From NCBI RefSeq assembly GCF_029909975.1, contig NZ_CP094516.1, positions 3,472,001 to 3,536,000 of the forward strand: 64,000 bases of DNA. Reading direction: 5' to 3'. Position numbers and translations under genes: made by a program. Below the pieces are notes generated by a model, which saw only the letters and a program-made list of their open reading frames with translations, ran no database searches and was not told where the DNA came from. Of this stretch, positions 44,562 through 54,162 are shown in pieces. Positions within the stretch are counted from its first letter, which is position 1; each line of letters opens with the position of its first letter. The DNA is from Bradyrhizobium sp. ISRA430. GTDB taxonomy: Bacteria > Pseudomonadota > Alphaproteobacteria > Rhizobiales > Xanthobacteraceae.

Positions 44562-45254
44562 TCAGAACGGGATGGAGACGCCAAGGCGCGCGAAGAAGGC
44601 CCGCCCCTTCGGCGTGAGACGAAGCGCACGTGGAATGCGATACGGCGCGAGCGCATGCGTTTCGATCAACCGCTTCAGGATCGCATTGGCAAACGGGCCT
44701 GCCAAATGCGGAACGCGCTCGGTCCAATCGTTGCAGAGGCGCATGTGCGGATCACGGCCCGGCCTGAAGTCGATCGCCTCGGCATGACACCAGGCAAAGC
44801 CCTGCTCGGTGAGCGCGGCCTCCCGGCCGCGCAGCGCGATCAGGTCGCGGCGCACCAAACCGTCCCGCAGCGCCACGCCGAGTTGGCCGGCGAGATGGCA
44901 ATAGCAGGTCCGCGCGCGCCGGAGCTCTGTCGGCGCGCCTCGCGTGCGTTCGATGTGATCGGTCCTGACGGCGAGATTGACCAAGTTTTCGATCAGGCCC
45001 GCCACCTCATCGTCTGCGATCCGATAGTACCGGAACCGCCCCTGCTGCCACACCGAGAGCAGGCGCGCCTCTGTCAGCTTCTGCAAATGCGCGCTGGCGC
45101 TTTGCGGCGACACGCCGGCCAGCGATGCCAGCTCGCCCGCGGGCAGCGCCTTGCCACCGAAAAGGGCACTGACCATGGCTTCGCGCGCGGGATCGCTCAA
45201 AGCCTCGGTGAGCCGCGAAAATCCTGACTGCACTGACCGCCGTGTGACCGCCAT
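44562..45254 (-). CDS. ArsR-family regulator with long C-terminal domain
   Basis: 230 residues from the ATG at 45254, preceded by GCAGGAG. Winged helix at about 8-90: ALSDPAREAMVSALFGGKAL, PAGELASLAGVSPQSASAHL, QKLTEARLLSVWQQGRFRYY. Unusual for ArsR, a further 130 residues follow, with CYCH and several His/Cys (ARTCYCHLAGQLGVALRDGL, FAWCHAEAIDF), which might bind a metal or effector. It diverges from a SnoaL-like gene 144 bases away, which is probably its target. Confidence 0.85.
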   Translation of the reverse strand: MAVTRRSVQSGFSRLTEALSDPAREAMVSALFGGKALPAGELASLAGVSPQSASAHLQKLTEARLLSVWQQGRFRYYRIADDEVAGLIENLVNLAVRTDHIERTRGAPTELRRARTCYCHLAGQLGVALRDGLVRRDLIALRGREAALTEQGFAWCHAEAIDFRPGRDPHMRLCNDWTERVPHLAGPFANAILKRLIETHALAPYRIPRALRLTPKGRAFFARLGVSIPF

Positions 45255-45318
45255 CAAATACTCCTGCCCCTGATCTGGGCCTGACGTCATCTCGTCGCAA
45301 TCCCGCCAAGGCCGGTCA

Positions 45319-45336
45319 TTTCAGAATTGGGTGAAA
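45319..45336. promoter_or_regulatory. Possible operator between the divergent arsR-type and SnoaL-like genes
   Basis: TTTCA and TGAAA form a 5-bp inverted repeat with an 8-base spacer (GAATTGGG). Weak; listed because it lies midway in the divergent space. Confidence 0.25.
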
Positions 45337-45397
45337 CTTTGGCGAGCCGTCCTCTGCGATCCTTCGAAGATGTCGCCCGAATCCAGAGGATTACATC

Positions 45398-45805
45398 ATG
45401 ATCGACGAAGCACGCCAAAGCGATGCCGAACGCATCTGCAAACTGTGGGACGAAGCCCTCAGCAACAAGGACCTCGAAGCAGCCCTCGCACTCTATGCCG
45501 ATGCTGCATCCATCGAAAGCCCGCTGGTCCAACACCTCATGAAGATCCCGACTGGCATCGTCGAAGGCAGGGAGAACTTGCGTGCCTTCATCGCGCGCGT
45601 GTTCCAGACCAATCCGCCGCAGCGAAAGCGCTTCAAGCAAGGCTTCTTCACGGACGGCCGTATCGTCACCTGGGAATATCCGCGCGTCTCTCCCGATGGC
45701 GACCAGATGGAGCTGGTCGAGATCATGGAGATCGACAAGGGGCTGATCCAGCGCCACAGGGTCTACTGGGGCTGGTACGCGCTCGGCTTTCTCAAGCACG
45801 AATGA
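45398..45805 (+). CDS. SnoaL/NTF2-like protein
   Basis: 135 residues, NTF2-like fold: RICKLWDEALSNKDLEAALA, LYADAASIESPLVQHL, GRENLRAFIARVFQTNPPQR, GRIVTWEYPRVSPDGDQMEL and GLIQRHRVYWGWYAL. Such proteins include isomerases, hydrolases and lipid-binding scaffolds; function unknown. The start ATG has GAGGATTACATC upstream. It lies divergently from the ArsR-type regulator. Confidence 0.82.
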   Translation: MIDEARQSDAERICKLWDEALSNKDLEAALALYADAASIESPLVQHLMKIPTGIVEGRENLRAFIARVFQTNPPQRKRFKQGFFTDGRIVTWEYPRVSPDGDQMELVEIMEIDKGLIQRHRVYWGWYALGFLKHE

Positions 45806-45975
45806 GCCGGCCACCTGGTTCTGCCTGCCGGCGAAAATATTCCGCTTGCGCGATGCACCATCCAGGAAAATGTTTTGGCGCCCGGCCGTGCATCCGCTCT
45901 CGATCCCCGGAGCGACGCTGCTAAGATCGCGCGCGAAGCGGCCCGGATCAAAGCGGCCGCAGCGGGGAGAGAACC

Positions 45976-47037
45976 ATGAAAGCTTCGTGCGCGGTGCTGA
46001 CGGCCGCATTTCTGTCGATCTCGGTATCTGCCATGGCTGCCGATTATCCGGCACCGAAACAAGGCGACTGGATCGCCAAGGATTTCAAGTTCCACACCGG
46101 CGAAGTCATGCCGGAGCTGCGGCTGCACTACACCACCGTGGGCGAGCCGACCGGCCAGCCCGTGCTGGTGCTGCATGGTTCGGGTGGCTCGGCCGCGAGC
46201 ATGCTGACGCCCGCCTTCGCCGGCGAGATGTTCGGCCCTGGCCAGCCGCTCGACGCATCGAAATACTACATCATCATTCCCGACGGCATCGGCCACGGCA
46301 AATCGTCAAAGCCCTCCGACGGGATGAAGACGAGCTTTCCGAAATACGATTACGGCGACATGGTCGAGGCGCAGTATCGCCTGGTGACGGAAGGCCTCGG
46401 CGTCAAGCATTTGCGGCTGGTCATCGGCAATTCGATGGGCGGCATGCACACTTGGCTGTGGGGCGAGAAATATCCGAAGGCGATGGATGCGCTGGTGCCG
46501 ATGGCCTGCCAGCCCACCGAGATGGCGGCGCGCAACTGGATGCTGCGGCGGATCATGCTCGACACCATCCGCAACGATCCCGACTACAATGGCGGCAATT
46601 ACACGAGCCAGCCGCGGATGATGAAATACGCCATCGTCACTTACGGCATCGCGAGCATCGGCGGAACGCTGGCCTATCAGTCACAGGCGCCGACGGCGGC
46701 TAAGGCCGACAAGATCGTCGACGATCGGCTCGGAACGCCCGTGACGGCGGATGCCAACGACTTCGTCTATCAGTGGGAGGCCTCGCACGATTACAACCCC
46801 GCGGAAAAGCTGGAGCAGATTGATGCGCCGCTGCTTCTGATCAATTCCGCGGACGATGAGCGCAATCCGCCGGAGACCGGCGTCACCGACGCCGCGATGA
46901 AGCGGATCAAGAACGCGCGCCTGTACCTCATCCCCGCGAGCACCGACACGCGCGGCCACGGCACCACCGGCAATGCAAAGTTCTACACCGAGCAGGTCCG
47001 GCAATTGCTGCAAACGGCACCACAGCGGACGATGTGA
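45976..47037 (+). CDS. Exported alpha/beta hydrolase (homoserine acetyltransferase-like)
   Basis: 353 residues with a signal peptide (MKASCAVLTAAFLSISVSA, cleaved after AMA, near residue 22). Homoserine-acetyltransferase-like fold: LRLHYTTVGEPTGQPVLVLH, oxyanion GSGGSAAS, PDGIGHGKSSKPSDG, nucleophile elbow VIGNSMGGMHTWLWGEKYPK (Ser in GNSMGG), acid in SADDERNPP and catalytic His in TRGHGTTG. Because it is periplasmic it is unlikely to be MetX and more likely a hydrolase. Substrate unknown. Confidence 0.82.
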   Translation: MKASCAVLTAAFLSISVSAMAADYPAPKQGDWIAKDFKFHTGEVMPELRLHYTTVGEPTGQPVLVLHGSGGSAASMLTPAFAGEMFGPGQPLDASKYYIIIPDGIGHGKSSKPSDGMKTSFPKYDYGDMVEAQYRLVTEGLGVKHLRLVIGNSMGGMHTWLWGEKYPKAMDALVPMACQPTEMAARNWMLRRIMLDTIRNDPDYNGGNYTSQPRMMKYAIVTYGIASIGGTLAYQSQAPTAAKADKIVDDRLGTPVTADANDFVYQWEASHDYNPAEKLEQIDAPLLLINSADDERNPPETGVTDAAMKRIKNARLYLIPASTDTRGHGTTGNAKFYTEQVRQLLQTAPQRTM

Positions 47038-47055
47038 GGCGACCGGCGAGGCACC

Positions 47056-47403
47056 ATGTCGACAGCTCGCTTTCGCCGGGCCGCGCTCGCGCTTCCCGGC
47101 GTCATCGAAGGTGCACATCACGGCCATGCCGACTTCCGGGTCGGCAAGCGCGTGTTCGCGTCGCTGGGCTATCCTGATGATGAATGGGGCATGGTGAAGC
47201 TGACGCCGGAGCAGCAGGCCTTGCTGGTCGAAACCGAGCCGGAGATGTTTCGTCCGGTGCCCGGTGCTTGGGGCAGAAACGGCAGCACCAATGTGAGACT
47301 GGTGAAAGCCGATCAGGTGACGCTGCGGAGCGCGCTTCTGATGGCATGGCGCAACGCCGCACCGAAATCGCTGCTCGGCTCGTGCGACATGCCGGCACGC
47401 TGA
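47056..47403 (+). CDS. MmcQ/YjbR-family protein
   Basis: 115 residues: FRRAALALPGVIEGAHHGHA, DFRVGKRVFASLG, WGMVKLTPEQQALLVETEPE, PGAWGRNGSTNVRL and a C-terminal helix (SALLMAWRNAAPKSL). This matches the CyaY-like fold YjbR family, probable DNA-binding proteins of unknown role. It begins 19 bases after the hydrolase stop and may be cotranscribed. Confidence 0.85.
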   Translation: MSTARFRRAALALPGVIEGAHHGHADFRVGKRVFASLGYPDDEWGMVKLTPEQQALLVETEPEMFRPVPGAWGRNGSTNVRLVKADQVTLRSALLMAWRNAAPKSLLGSCDMPAR

Positions 47404-47486
47404 TCGCGCAAGCCCATGCCGAATTCCGTTAGCAGCGAGCGTTCCAATCGGATAGCTTGACGCAAAGCACTTTCGGAGACACGCCC

Positions 47487-48092
47487 TTGACCGACCTTTG
47501 CGCCGAAGACCTCGCCACCATCTATCCGAAGCCTAGCCCCCGCGTGATCGCGAAAGCGCGCCCGGCGATCGATGCACATGCGAAGAAATTCATCGAGATG
47601 TCCCCGTTCTGCGTGCTCGCGACATCAGGCGCCGACGGCAGCGTCGACGCCTCACCGCGCGGTGGCGGTACGGGCTTCGTGCATGTCGCCGGCCCCAATC
47701 AGTTGCTGATGCCCGACCGTTCCGGCAACAACCGCATCGACAGCTTCAAAAACGTCGTCGAGGGCTCGGGCTTCGTGCACCTGTTGTTCTTCGTGCCCGG
47801 GATCGACGAGACGGTGCGCGTCGGCGGGCGCGGCACGCTGTCGGCCGATCCGGATCTGCTCGCCTCGATGGTGGAGTTCGGCAAACCGCCGCGCGCGGTG
47901 CTGAACGTCGCCGTCAGCGAAGTCTATTTCCACTGCGGCAAGGCGTTGATGCGCTCAAAGCTGTGGTCGCCGGAGGTCAAGGTGCAGCGCTCGGTGATGC
48001 CGAGCATCAGCCAGGTGATCCACGATCAGACCAGCCTGGGCGAGCCCGAAGGCCAGGACGCCGTGGAAGCGCGCTACAGGACGCAACTATAG
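47487..48092 (+). CDS. Pyridoxamine-phosphate-oxidase-like FMN-binding protein
   Basis: 201 residues from a TTG at 47487, chosen for GGAGA seven bases upstream; another TTG at 47457 would add ten residues. Split-barrel flavin fold: KFIEMSPFCVLATSGADGSV, DASPRGGGTGFVHV, LLMPDRSGNNRIDSFKNVVE, HLLFFVPGIDETVRVGGRG, and a C-terminal VYFHCGKALMRSKLW. It resembles the MSMEG_1061 type. Possibly a flavin-dependent oxidoreductase; no clear partner. Confidence 0.82.
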   Translation: MTDLCAEDLATIYPKPSPRVIAKARPAIDAHAKKFIEMSPFCVLATSGADGSVDASPRGGGTGFVHVAGPNQLLMPDRSGNNRIDSFKNVVEGSGFVHLLFFVPGIDETVRVGGRGTLSADPDLLASMVEFGKPPRAVLNVAVSEVYFHCGKALMRSKLWSPEVKVQRSVMPSISQVIHDQTSLGEPEGQDAVEARYRTQL

Positions 48093-48111
48093 GCGGCGGC
48101 CCTAAGGCGAG

Positions 48112-48284
48112 TCGTCCCGGACAAGCGCAGCTCCTGGCAACGCGCAACGTTGTCCAGAGCGGAGCGCAGATCCGGGACCCATAACCACAGGGAGGAGTTT
48201 TACGAAGACTCGCGATTGCCGATCACGCGCCGCAACTTCTCCCTGGGGTAACGGGTCCTGGCTTTCGCCAGGACGACGCCGGAG
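48112..48284. repeat. Palindromic intergenic repeat, family D, copy 2
   Basis: GTCGTCCCGGACAAGCGCAG at the left and GGCTTTCGCCAGGACGACG at the right, with GGGACCCATAACC and GGTAACGGGTCC inside. It lies between two convergent genes (FMN-binding protein and bfr). Confidence 0.75.
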
Positions 48285-48306
48285 AATGCGGCGCTAGACG
48301 CGCGAT

Positions 48307-48795
48307 CTAATGCCCGTTGCCTTCGAGCCCGCCGACGTGCTTCTGGGTATAGAGCTCGAGGCCGATGCGGCCGATCAGATCGAGCTGGGTTTCGAGGAAG
48401 TCGATGTGGTGCTCCTCGTCGCTCATCAGCTTCTCGAACAGGTCGCGCGTGACGTAGTCCTTGACGCTGTGGCAATAGGTGGCCGCTTCCTGATAGAGCG
48501 CCCGCGCGCTCATCTCGGCGGCGAGATCGCACTCGATGATCTCCTTGACGTTCTGGCCGATGCGCAGGGGGTCGAGCACCTGCATGTTGGGGAAACCGTC
48601 GAAGAAGATGATCCGGTCGGTCAGCTTGTCGGCGTGCTCCATCTCCTCGATGGACTCCTTGCGCCAGACCTTGGCCATCTCGAGGAGTCCCCAATTGTTG
48701 AGGAAGCGGTAATGCAGCCAGTATTGATTGATCGCAGTCAGCTCGTGACGCAGTGCCTTGTTGAGATATTCGATGACTTTTGCGTCGCCCTGCAT
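48307..48795 (-). CDS. bfr: Bacterioferritin
   Basis: 162 residues, haem-containing ferritin. Ferroxidase ligands are all present: Glu18, Glu51, His54, Glu94, Glu127 and His130; the haem-binding Met52 is also present (IEEMEHADK). It forms 24-mers that oxidise and store iron. The start ATG follows GGAGTGAATC. It lies downstream of bfd, with an iron control element at 48838-48854, 43 bases before its ATG, implying control by Irr. Confidence 0.96.
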   Translation of the reverse strand: MQGDAKVIEYLNKALRHELTAINQYWLHYRFLNNWGLLEMAKVWRKESIEEMEHADKLTDRIIFFDGFPNMQVLDPLRIGQNVKEIIECDLAAEMSARALYQEAATYCHSVKDYVTRDLFEKLMSDEEHHIDFLETQLDLIGRIGLELYTQKHVGGLEGNGH

Positions 48796-48837
48796 GATTC
48801 ACTCCAGCTCTTGCGGCCAACTCGGTCGGAAATCGAG

Positions 48838-48854
48838 TTTAGAACGCTTCTAAA
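48838..48854. promoter_or_regulatory. Iron control element (Irr box) before bfr
   Basis: TTTAGAACGCTTCTAAA: perfect 7-bp inverted repeat TTTAGAA / TTCTAAA with a 3-base spacer, the ICE consensus bound by Irr in Bradyrhizobium and other Rhizobiales. It is 43 bases upstream of bfr. Confidence 0.9.
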
Positions 48855-48927
48855 ACAGTTTGGGAACAAGGGCAACCGGCTACGAGGACGCAGCCCGGGA
48901 TTAGCTCAGCCGACGAAGGCGAGGACT

Positions 48928-49200
48928 TCAGCAGGCTGCGAGGGCGAAATCGGCCGGCTCGGCCGTCTCGTCGTTGGCGGCCACCTGATGGTTGTGCGGG
49001 CAGCCGGCACAGCAGGCCTTGGCGCAGGGACCGAGCGCTTCCTCGATGATGGTTTTGATGGTGCGGGCGCAGCGGCCGCACTCGGCGCTGCAGCCAAGGC
49101 ATCCATAGACCTGTTTGGCATGACGCACGGCGTCGTCGGAGTCGGCGACGGCGGCGCGGATGTCGTCATCGCTCAGCACGTTACAGGAACAGACGATCAT
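48928..49200 (-). CDS. bfd: Bacterioferritin-associated ferredoxin, with extra Cys-rich tail
   Basis: 90 residues from MIVCSCNVLSDDDIRAAV (the ATG at 49200; longer frame to 49263 is unlikely). [2Fe-2S] ligands by comparison with E. coli Bfd: Cys4 and Cys6, then Cys41 and Cys44 in SAECGRCARTIK. It has extra cysteines at 34 and 37 (YGCLGC) and a C-terminal CAKACCAGCPHNHQ segment that could bind metal. It releases iron from Bfr by electron transfer. Upstream of bfr on the same strand, with its own Irr-type box. Confidence 0.88.
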   Translation of the reverse strand: MIVCSCNVLSDDDIRAAVADSDDAVRHAKQVYGCLGCSAECGRCARTIKTIIEEALGPCAKACCAGCPHNHQVAANDETAEPADFALAAC

Positions 49201-49310
49201 GGAAAGCAACAGGCCCTTCGGTGATGCACCATCATCGATATTTAAGGGGCCGGCAGGATGCAAAAGGAAAAACCGGTATTTGAAGCTATTCCAAACTGGC
49301 CTGGAACCAG

Positions 49311-49327
49311 CCTAGAACGGCTCTAAA
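49311..49327. promoter_or_regulatory. Imperfect iron control element before bfd
   Basis: CCTAGAACGGCTCTAAA fits the ICE pattern TTTAGAA-N3-TTCTAAA with 14-of-17 agreement (3-base spacer not counted as mismatch). It lies 111 bases upstream of the bfd ATG. It suggests separate Irr control of bfd. Confidence 0.65.
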
Positions 49328-49367
49328 ATGCGACGTTGCAATGGATCAAGATCGCACCGGATTCGGT

Positions 49368-49654
49368 CTAATCGCTGCCACCGCCTCCGCCACCGTCGCC
49401 GCCGCCCCCACAATCTCCGCCACCGCCGCTGTCACCGCTGGAGCAGCTCCCGCTATCACCCGAGCTGCTCGAACTGTCGCTGGAAAACCAGCTTCCGAGC
49501 GAGAGGCCGTCACTCGTCCCCGAATAGCTGTCGGCGCCGGCGCCCGCCCGCGACGGCCGCCGGCCGCGGTTCTGGATATGGGTGATCCAACCATAGCCGA
49601 TTGCGAAGATGATTCCGGCACGATCAGGGTATTTATCATCGCGCTGCCCATCAT
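49368..49654 (-). pseudogene. Gly/Ser-rich small membrane protein gene with an apparent frameshift
   Basis: From ATG 49654 (GGGAGACG upstream) the frame reads MMGSAMINTLIVPE. One frame over, the sequence continues as IIFAIGYGWITHIQNRGRRP and then a Ser/Asp/Gly-rich tail (SLGSWFSSDSSSSSGDSG, GGGGDCGGGGDGGGG) to a stop at 49368. The two parts together form a single membrane span plus tail, as in common rhizobial small proteins. No start codon serves the second part, so one base is missing or two are extra around 49612-49620. Either a real inactivation or a sequencing error. Confidence 0.6.
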
Positions 49655-49780
49655 CGTCTCCCTGGCGGACCTGCGATCGGTATCAATTGGTCGCCGCCGC
49701 AAAGGTGCCGTTCATTGATCATTCAAGCGAAGTATGGAACCTTGCCCCCAAAGAGTTCCGTGTGTGAAAGGTCGCTCCCT

Positions 49781-50110
49781 ATGAAGAAGTCGCTCCTGGC
49801 GGTCGCTGCCGCCGCTACCCTGGCCCTGGCGGCCGGGTCCCCGGCTCATGCCCAGCGCGGCGTCGCCGCGGGCGTGGCGGCCGGCATCATCGGCGGTGCC
49901 ATCGTCGGTGGCGCGCTGGCCTCTCCGTACTATTACGGACCGGGCCCCGGCTACGACTACTACGAGCCCGGCTACTACCCGCCCCGCTACTATGCGCCGG
50001 CTCCCGGCTATGTCGCCGATGATTATTATTACGGCGGCTGCGTCTGGCAGAAGCAGCGCTTCTGGGACGGCTTTGCCTGGCGCGTTCGTCGCGTGAGAGT
50101 CTGCGGCTGA
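49781..50110 (+). CDS. Small exported Gly/Tyr-rich protein, paralogue A
   Basis: 109 residues from MKKSLLAVAAAATLALAAGS (signal peptide, cleaved after AHA); the longer frame to 49715 is spurious. Glycine-zipper-like VAAGVAAGIIGGAIVGGALA (about residues 28-47), then a Tyr/Pro-rich stretch (YYYGPGPGYDYYEPGYYP), and a conserved C terminus CVWQKQRFWDGFAWRVRRVR ending VCG. The gene at 50322 shares the zipper and the C-terminal WDGxxWxVRxVRVC. Likely outer-membrane or periplasmic; function unknown. Confidence 0.75.
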   Translation: MKKSLLAVAAAATLALAAGSPAHAQRGVAAGVAAGIIGGAIVGGALASPYYYGPGPGYDYYEPGYYPPRYYAPAPGYVADDYYYGGCVWQKQRFWDGFAWRVRRVRVCG

Positions 50111-50321
50111 GGCGCGAAACACCGGTTCATTACGGAGCGCCGTTCATCTGAGGGCCCGAAAAAGACCGCTTTTTCTGGTCACAGCTCCGTGCGCGTTTAC
50201 CGTGGATTGACCATTTGCGCGCTTCGTAGTCCAACGGCCAATTCCATCAGAGTGTGCGTGAACCTTTGAAACCCTGGCGTTCCTAACTAAGGAGCGTCCA
50301 TCTCCCAGGAGAGCCAAGAGC

Positions 50322-50603
50322 ATGAAGAAGACTTTTGTTGCCGCCCTTACGGTTGCGACGGTCGCCGGTTCGCTGGTGACCGCCACTCCGCCCGCGAAAG
50401 CCGGTGACGGCGTCGGCGCCGGCATCGCGGCCGGCCTGATCGGCGGCGCCATCGTCGGCGGCGCCATTGCGTCGAGCCGTCCCGCCTATGGCGGCCCCGT
50501 TTACGTGGCCGAGCCCCCGCCGCCGGCACCCTGCTACTGGCGCCGTGAGCGGTACTGGGACGGCTACGGCTGGGTCGTTCGCCCGGTTCGCGTCTGCTAC
50601 TGA
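50322..50603 (+). CDS. Small exported Gly-rich protein, paralogue B
   Basis: 93 residues, MKKTFVAALTVATVAGSLVT signal peptide (cleaved after KA, near residue 27), glycine zipper VGAGIAAGLIGGAIVGGAIA, Pro-rich YVAEPPPPAPCYWRRERYWD and C-terminal GYGWVVRPVRVCY. Same architecture as paralogue A 200 bases upstream. The start ATG follows GGAGAGCCAAGAGC. A strong terminator follows. Unknown function; tandem duplication is likely. Confidence 0.75.
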   Translation: MKKTFVAALTVATVAGSLVTATPPAKAGDGVGAGIAAGLIGGAIVGGAIASSRPAYGGPVYVAEPPPPAPCYWRRERYWDGYGWVVRPVRVCY

Positions 50604-50636
50604 CCTGATCGCACGGCGCGTGAGGCGCCGCGATCG

Positions 50637-50669
50637 AAGCCCGGCCGAGCACATCGGCCGGGCTTTTTT
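50637..50669 (+). terminator. Rho-independent terminator after paralogue B
   Basis: Perfect 12-bp stem AAGCCCGGCCGA / TCGGCCGGGCTT, 5-base loop, then TTTT. Confidence 0.92.
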
Positions 50670-50692
50670 CTTTGGCGGGAAACTGAGGCTCG

Positions 50693-51919
50693 CTAGCGCG
50701 CCGCCTCGATCGAGCGCAGCACCTCTTCGCTCGGCCAGCAATCCACTTTCAGCCCCGCCGACTTCTGATACGTCCCAAGCGCGGCGCGGGTTTGCATGCC
50801 GGCCTTGCCGTCGATCTTGTCCTTGTAGAGCCCGATGCGCGTGAGGCCACGCTGCATTGTCTCGACGTCCTTGGTGCGCAACTGCTTCGAGGCTGACCAC
50901 GGTGTGGCAAACGACAGCGGGCTCGTCATGCGGTCGCTGAGATGGCCGACAAACAGCACATAGAGGTCGGAGAAATTGTATTCCTTGATGACGAAGTAGT
51001 TCTTCGTGGTCAGGAACGAGGGACCGTAAATGCCTTCCGGCTGCAGCAGCGAGGCCGGCTGTGCCTGCTCGGCGGCACTCAACTTTTGCCCGCGTACCGG
51101 CACAAAACCTTCGCGCATCCACTGGCTGATCGGCTTCGTCACCTCGGGCACACCCGCCGTGCAATCGACCTTCGCCGGCGCCTGCACCTCGTAGGCCCAG
51201 CGCACGCCGCTCTGCCAGCCCTTGTTGACGAGCTGCTGCGCGGCCGAGGCCAGCGCGTCCGGCACCGAATGCCAGATGTCGATGCGGCCATCGCCCTCGA
51301 AATCGACGCCGTGCTTGTAATATTCCGACGGCAGGAACTGCGTCAGCCCGGTCGCGCCGGCCCAGGATGAGCGCATGTCCTTGCGCGTCACCGCGCCCTC
51401 GCCAAGGATTTTCAGCGCGAGAATGAACTCATTGCGGTATGTGTCCTTACGCCGGCCGACATAGGCCTGTGTCGCGAGCACGCGGACGAGATCGTAGGGC
51501 AGCGTATAGCGGCCATAGTCGGTCTCGCGGCCCCAGATCGCGAGCATGACGGTCGCGGGCACGCCGGAGCTTTTCTCGATCTGCGTCAGCGCAGGGCGAT
51601 ATTTTTGCAGCAACCGCTGTCCCTCGCCCGCAAGCCGCGCGATCGAGGCTTCCCTGATGTAGTCCGCCGGCACCTGCACGAACTCGGCCTGCGACGGCGC
51701 GCCGGTCGCGGGCCGTCCCGGCAGGATCAAATCGGGCAGCTTGTAGTCCGGCTCGAGTCCGCGCGTCTGTTCGTCGAACGTCGCGCGCGACACGCCGGCC
51801 GCCTGCGCCTCCGGCCAGAGCGAGGCGATGAACTGGCTAAAGGCGGCATCGGCCGCCCGGGCGGACGACCAGCCGCAGGTGAGCACAATCACTGCAGCGA
51901 TGAGCGTCCGCCGCATCAT
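50693..51919 (-). CDS. MltB-type lytic murein transglycosylase with peptidoglycan-binding domain
   Basis: 408 residues. Signal peptide about 1-22 (cleaved after ARA). SLT_2/MltB domain about 25-330: SQFIASLWPEAQAAGVSRAT, PATVMLAIWGRETDYGRYTL with catalytic Glu, GATGLTQFLPSEYYKHGVDF, DVWHSVPDALAS-like segment and KNYFVIKEYNFSDLYVLFVG. C-terminal PG_binding_1 domain about 340-405 (VETMQRGLTRIGLYKDKIDG, MQTRAALGTYQKSAGL). It cleaves peptidoglycan to anhydromuropeptides. Adjacent (7 bases) to the ettA stop but with no functional link. Confidence 0.9.
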   Translation of the reverse strand: MMRRTLIAAVIVLTCGWSSARAADAAFSQFIASLWPEAQAAGVSRATFDEQTRGLEPDYKLPDLILPGRPATGAPSQAEFVQVPADYIREASIARLAGEGQRLLQKYRPALTQIEKSSGVPATVMLAIWGRETDYGRYTLPYDLVRVLATQAYVGRRKDTYRNEFILALKILGEGAVTRKDMRSSWAGATGLTQFLPSEYYKHGVDFEGDGRIDIWHSVPDALASAAQQLVNKGWQSGVRWAYEVQAPAKVDCTAGVPEVTKPISQWMREGFVPVRGQKLSAAEQAQPASLLQPEGIYGPSFLTTKNYFVIKEYNFSDLYVLFVGHLSDRMTSPLSFATPWSASKQLRTKDVETMQRGLTRIGLYKDKIDGKAGMQTRAALGTYQKSAGLKVDCWPSEEVLRSIEAAR

Positions 51920-51926
51920 GCTGAAA

Positions 51927-53576
<1,650 letters not shown>

Positions 53577-53810
53577 CGGTCCCGTGAAACCTTCGATTTG
53601 AGGAAATTTGCTGCCGCCGATGTAGCGATCCCGTCCCGAAAGGGCAATGTTTTCCGATCGTTCACCAAGGATGAATACGGAACGGACACCATGCGGACAC
53701 CGATCCGGACAATTGAAACCATTTTTTAATAAAGCAGGCCAAAGCTCGCCTCAGCACTGAAAAAAGTGCCACCCGCGCAGAACGAGCGGGGAGAACAAAG
53801 AGGCCGCATC

Positions 53811-54026
53811 ATGGCTCTGATCGAGACCACCTCCCTTCCCGTACCGGCGGAAGCCGGCCGTTCCGCCAGCCTCGTCGCGGAGATCAAGAGCTTCTGGAAG
53901 GGCTTCTTCGCCACCGCTTTCAACCCCTATCGTCCCGAGTTGCACTACATGCGCGGCCCCGGTCCGGCCTGGCGCGCCAAGCACGGGATCGATGCGCCGT
54001 TGCGCTTGAAGCCCCGCGACCTCTGA
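53811..54026 (+). CDS. Small protein of unknown function
   Basis: 71 residues from MALIETTSLPVPAEAGRSAS (AGAGG upstream of the ATG), with LVAEIKSFWKGFFATAFNPY in the middle and a Pro/Arg-rich end (RGPGPAWRAKHGIDAPLRLK). No hydrophobic anchor; the SFWKGFFATAF segment is amphipathic. I do not recognise it. It lies alone between the divergent ettA gene and a D-2-hydroxyacid dehydrogenase gene. Confidence 0.6.
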   Translation: MALIETTSLPVPAEAGRSASLVAEIKSFWKGFFATAFNPYRPELHYMRGPGPAWRAKHGIDAPLRLKPRDL

Positions 54027-54162
54027 GCCCCTTCCTCCCTGCATATCGGATTTTTGAAGACGCGAGCGGCTTGCGCGCGGGTCTGATTGCGCGCAACCAT
54101 GGCCGGGTTCCGACGATGGCGCCCCCGCTTACGCCATCACCTCTCGCCATGGATGAACGCTG

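Noticed and set aside
49341..49718. 125-residue frame on the + strand over the frameshifted gene
   Set aside because: Ala/Thr/Pro-rich shadow; the minus strand has the ribosome site, membrane span and family-like tail.
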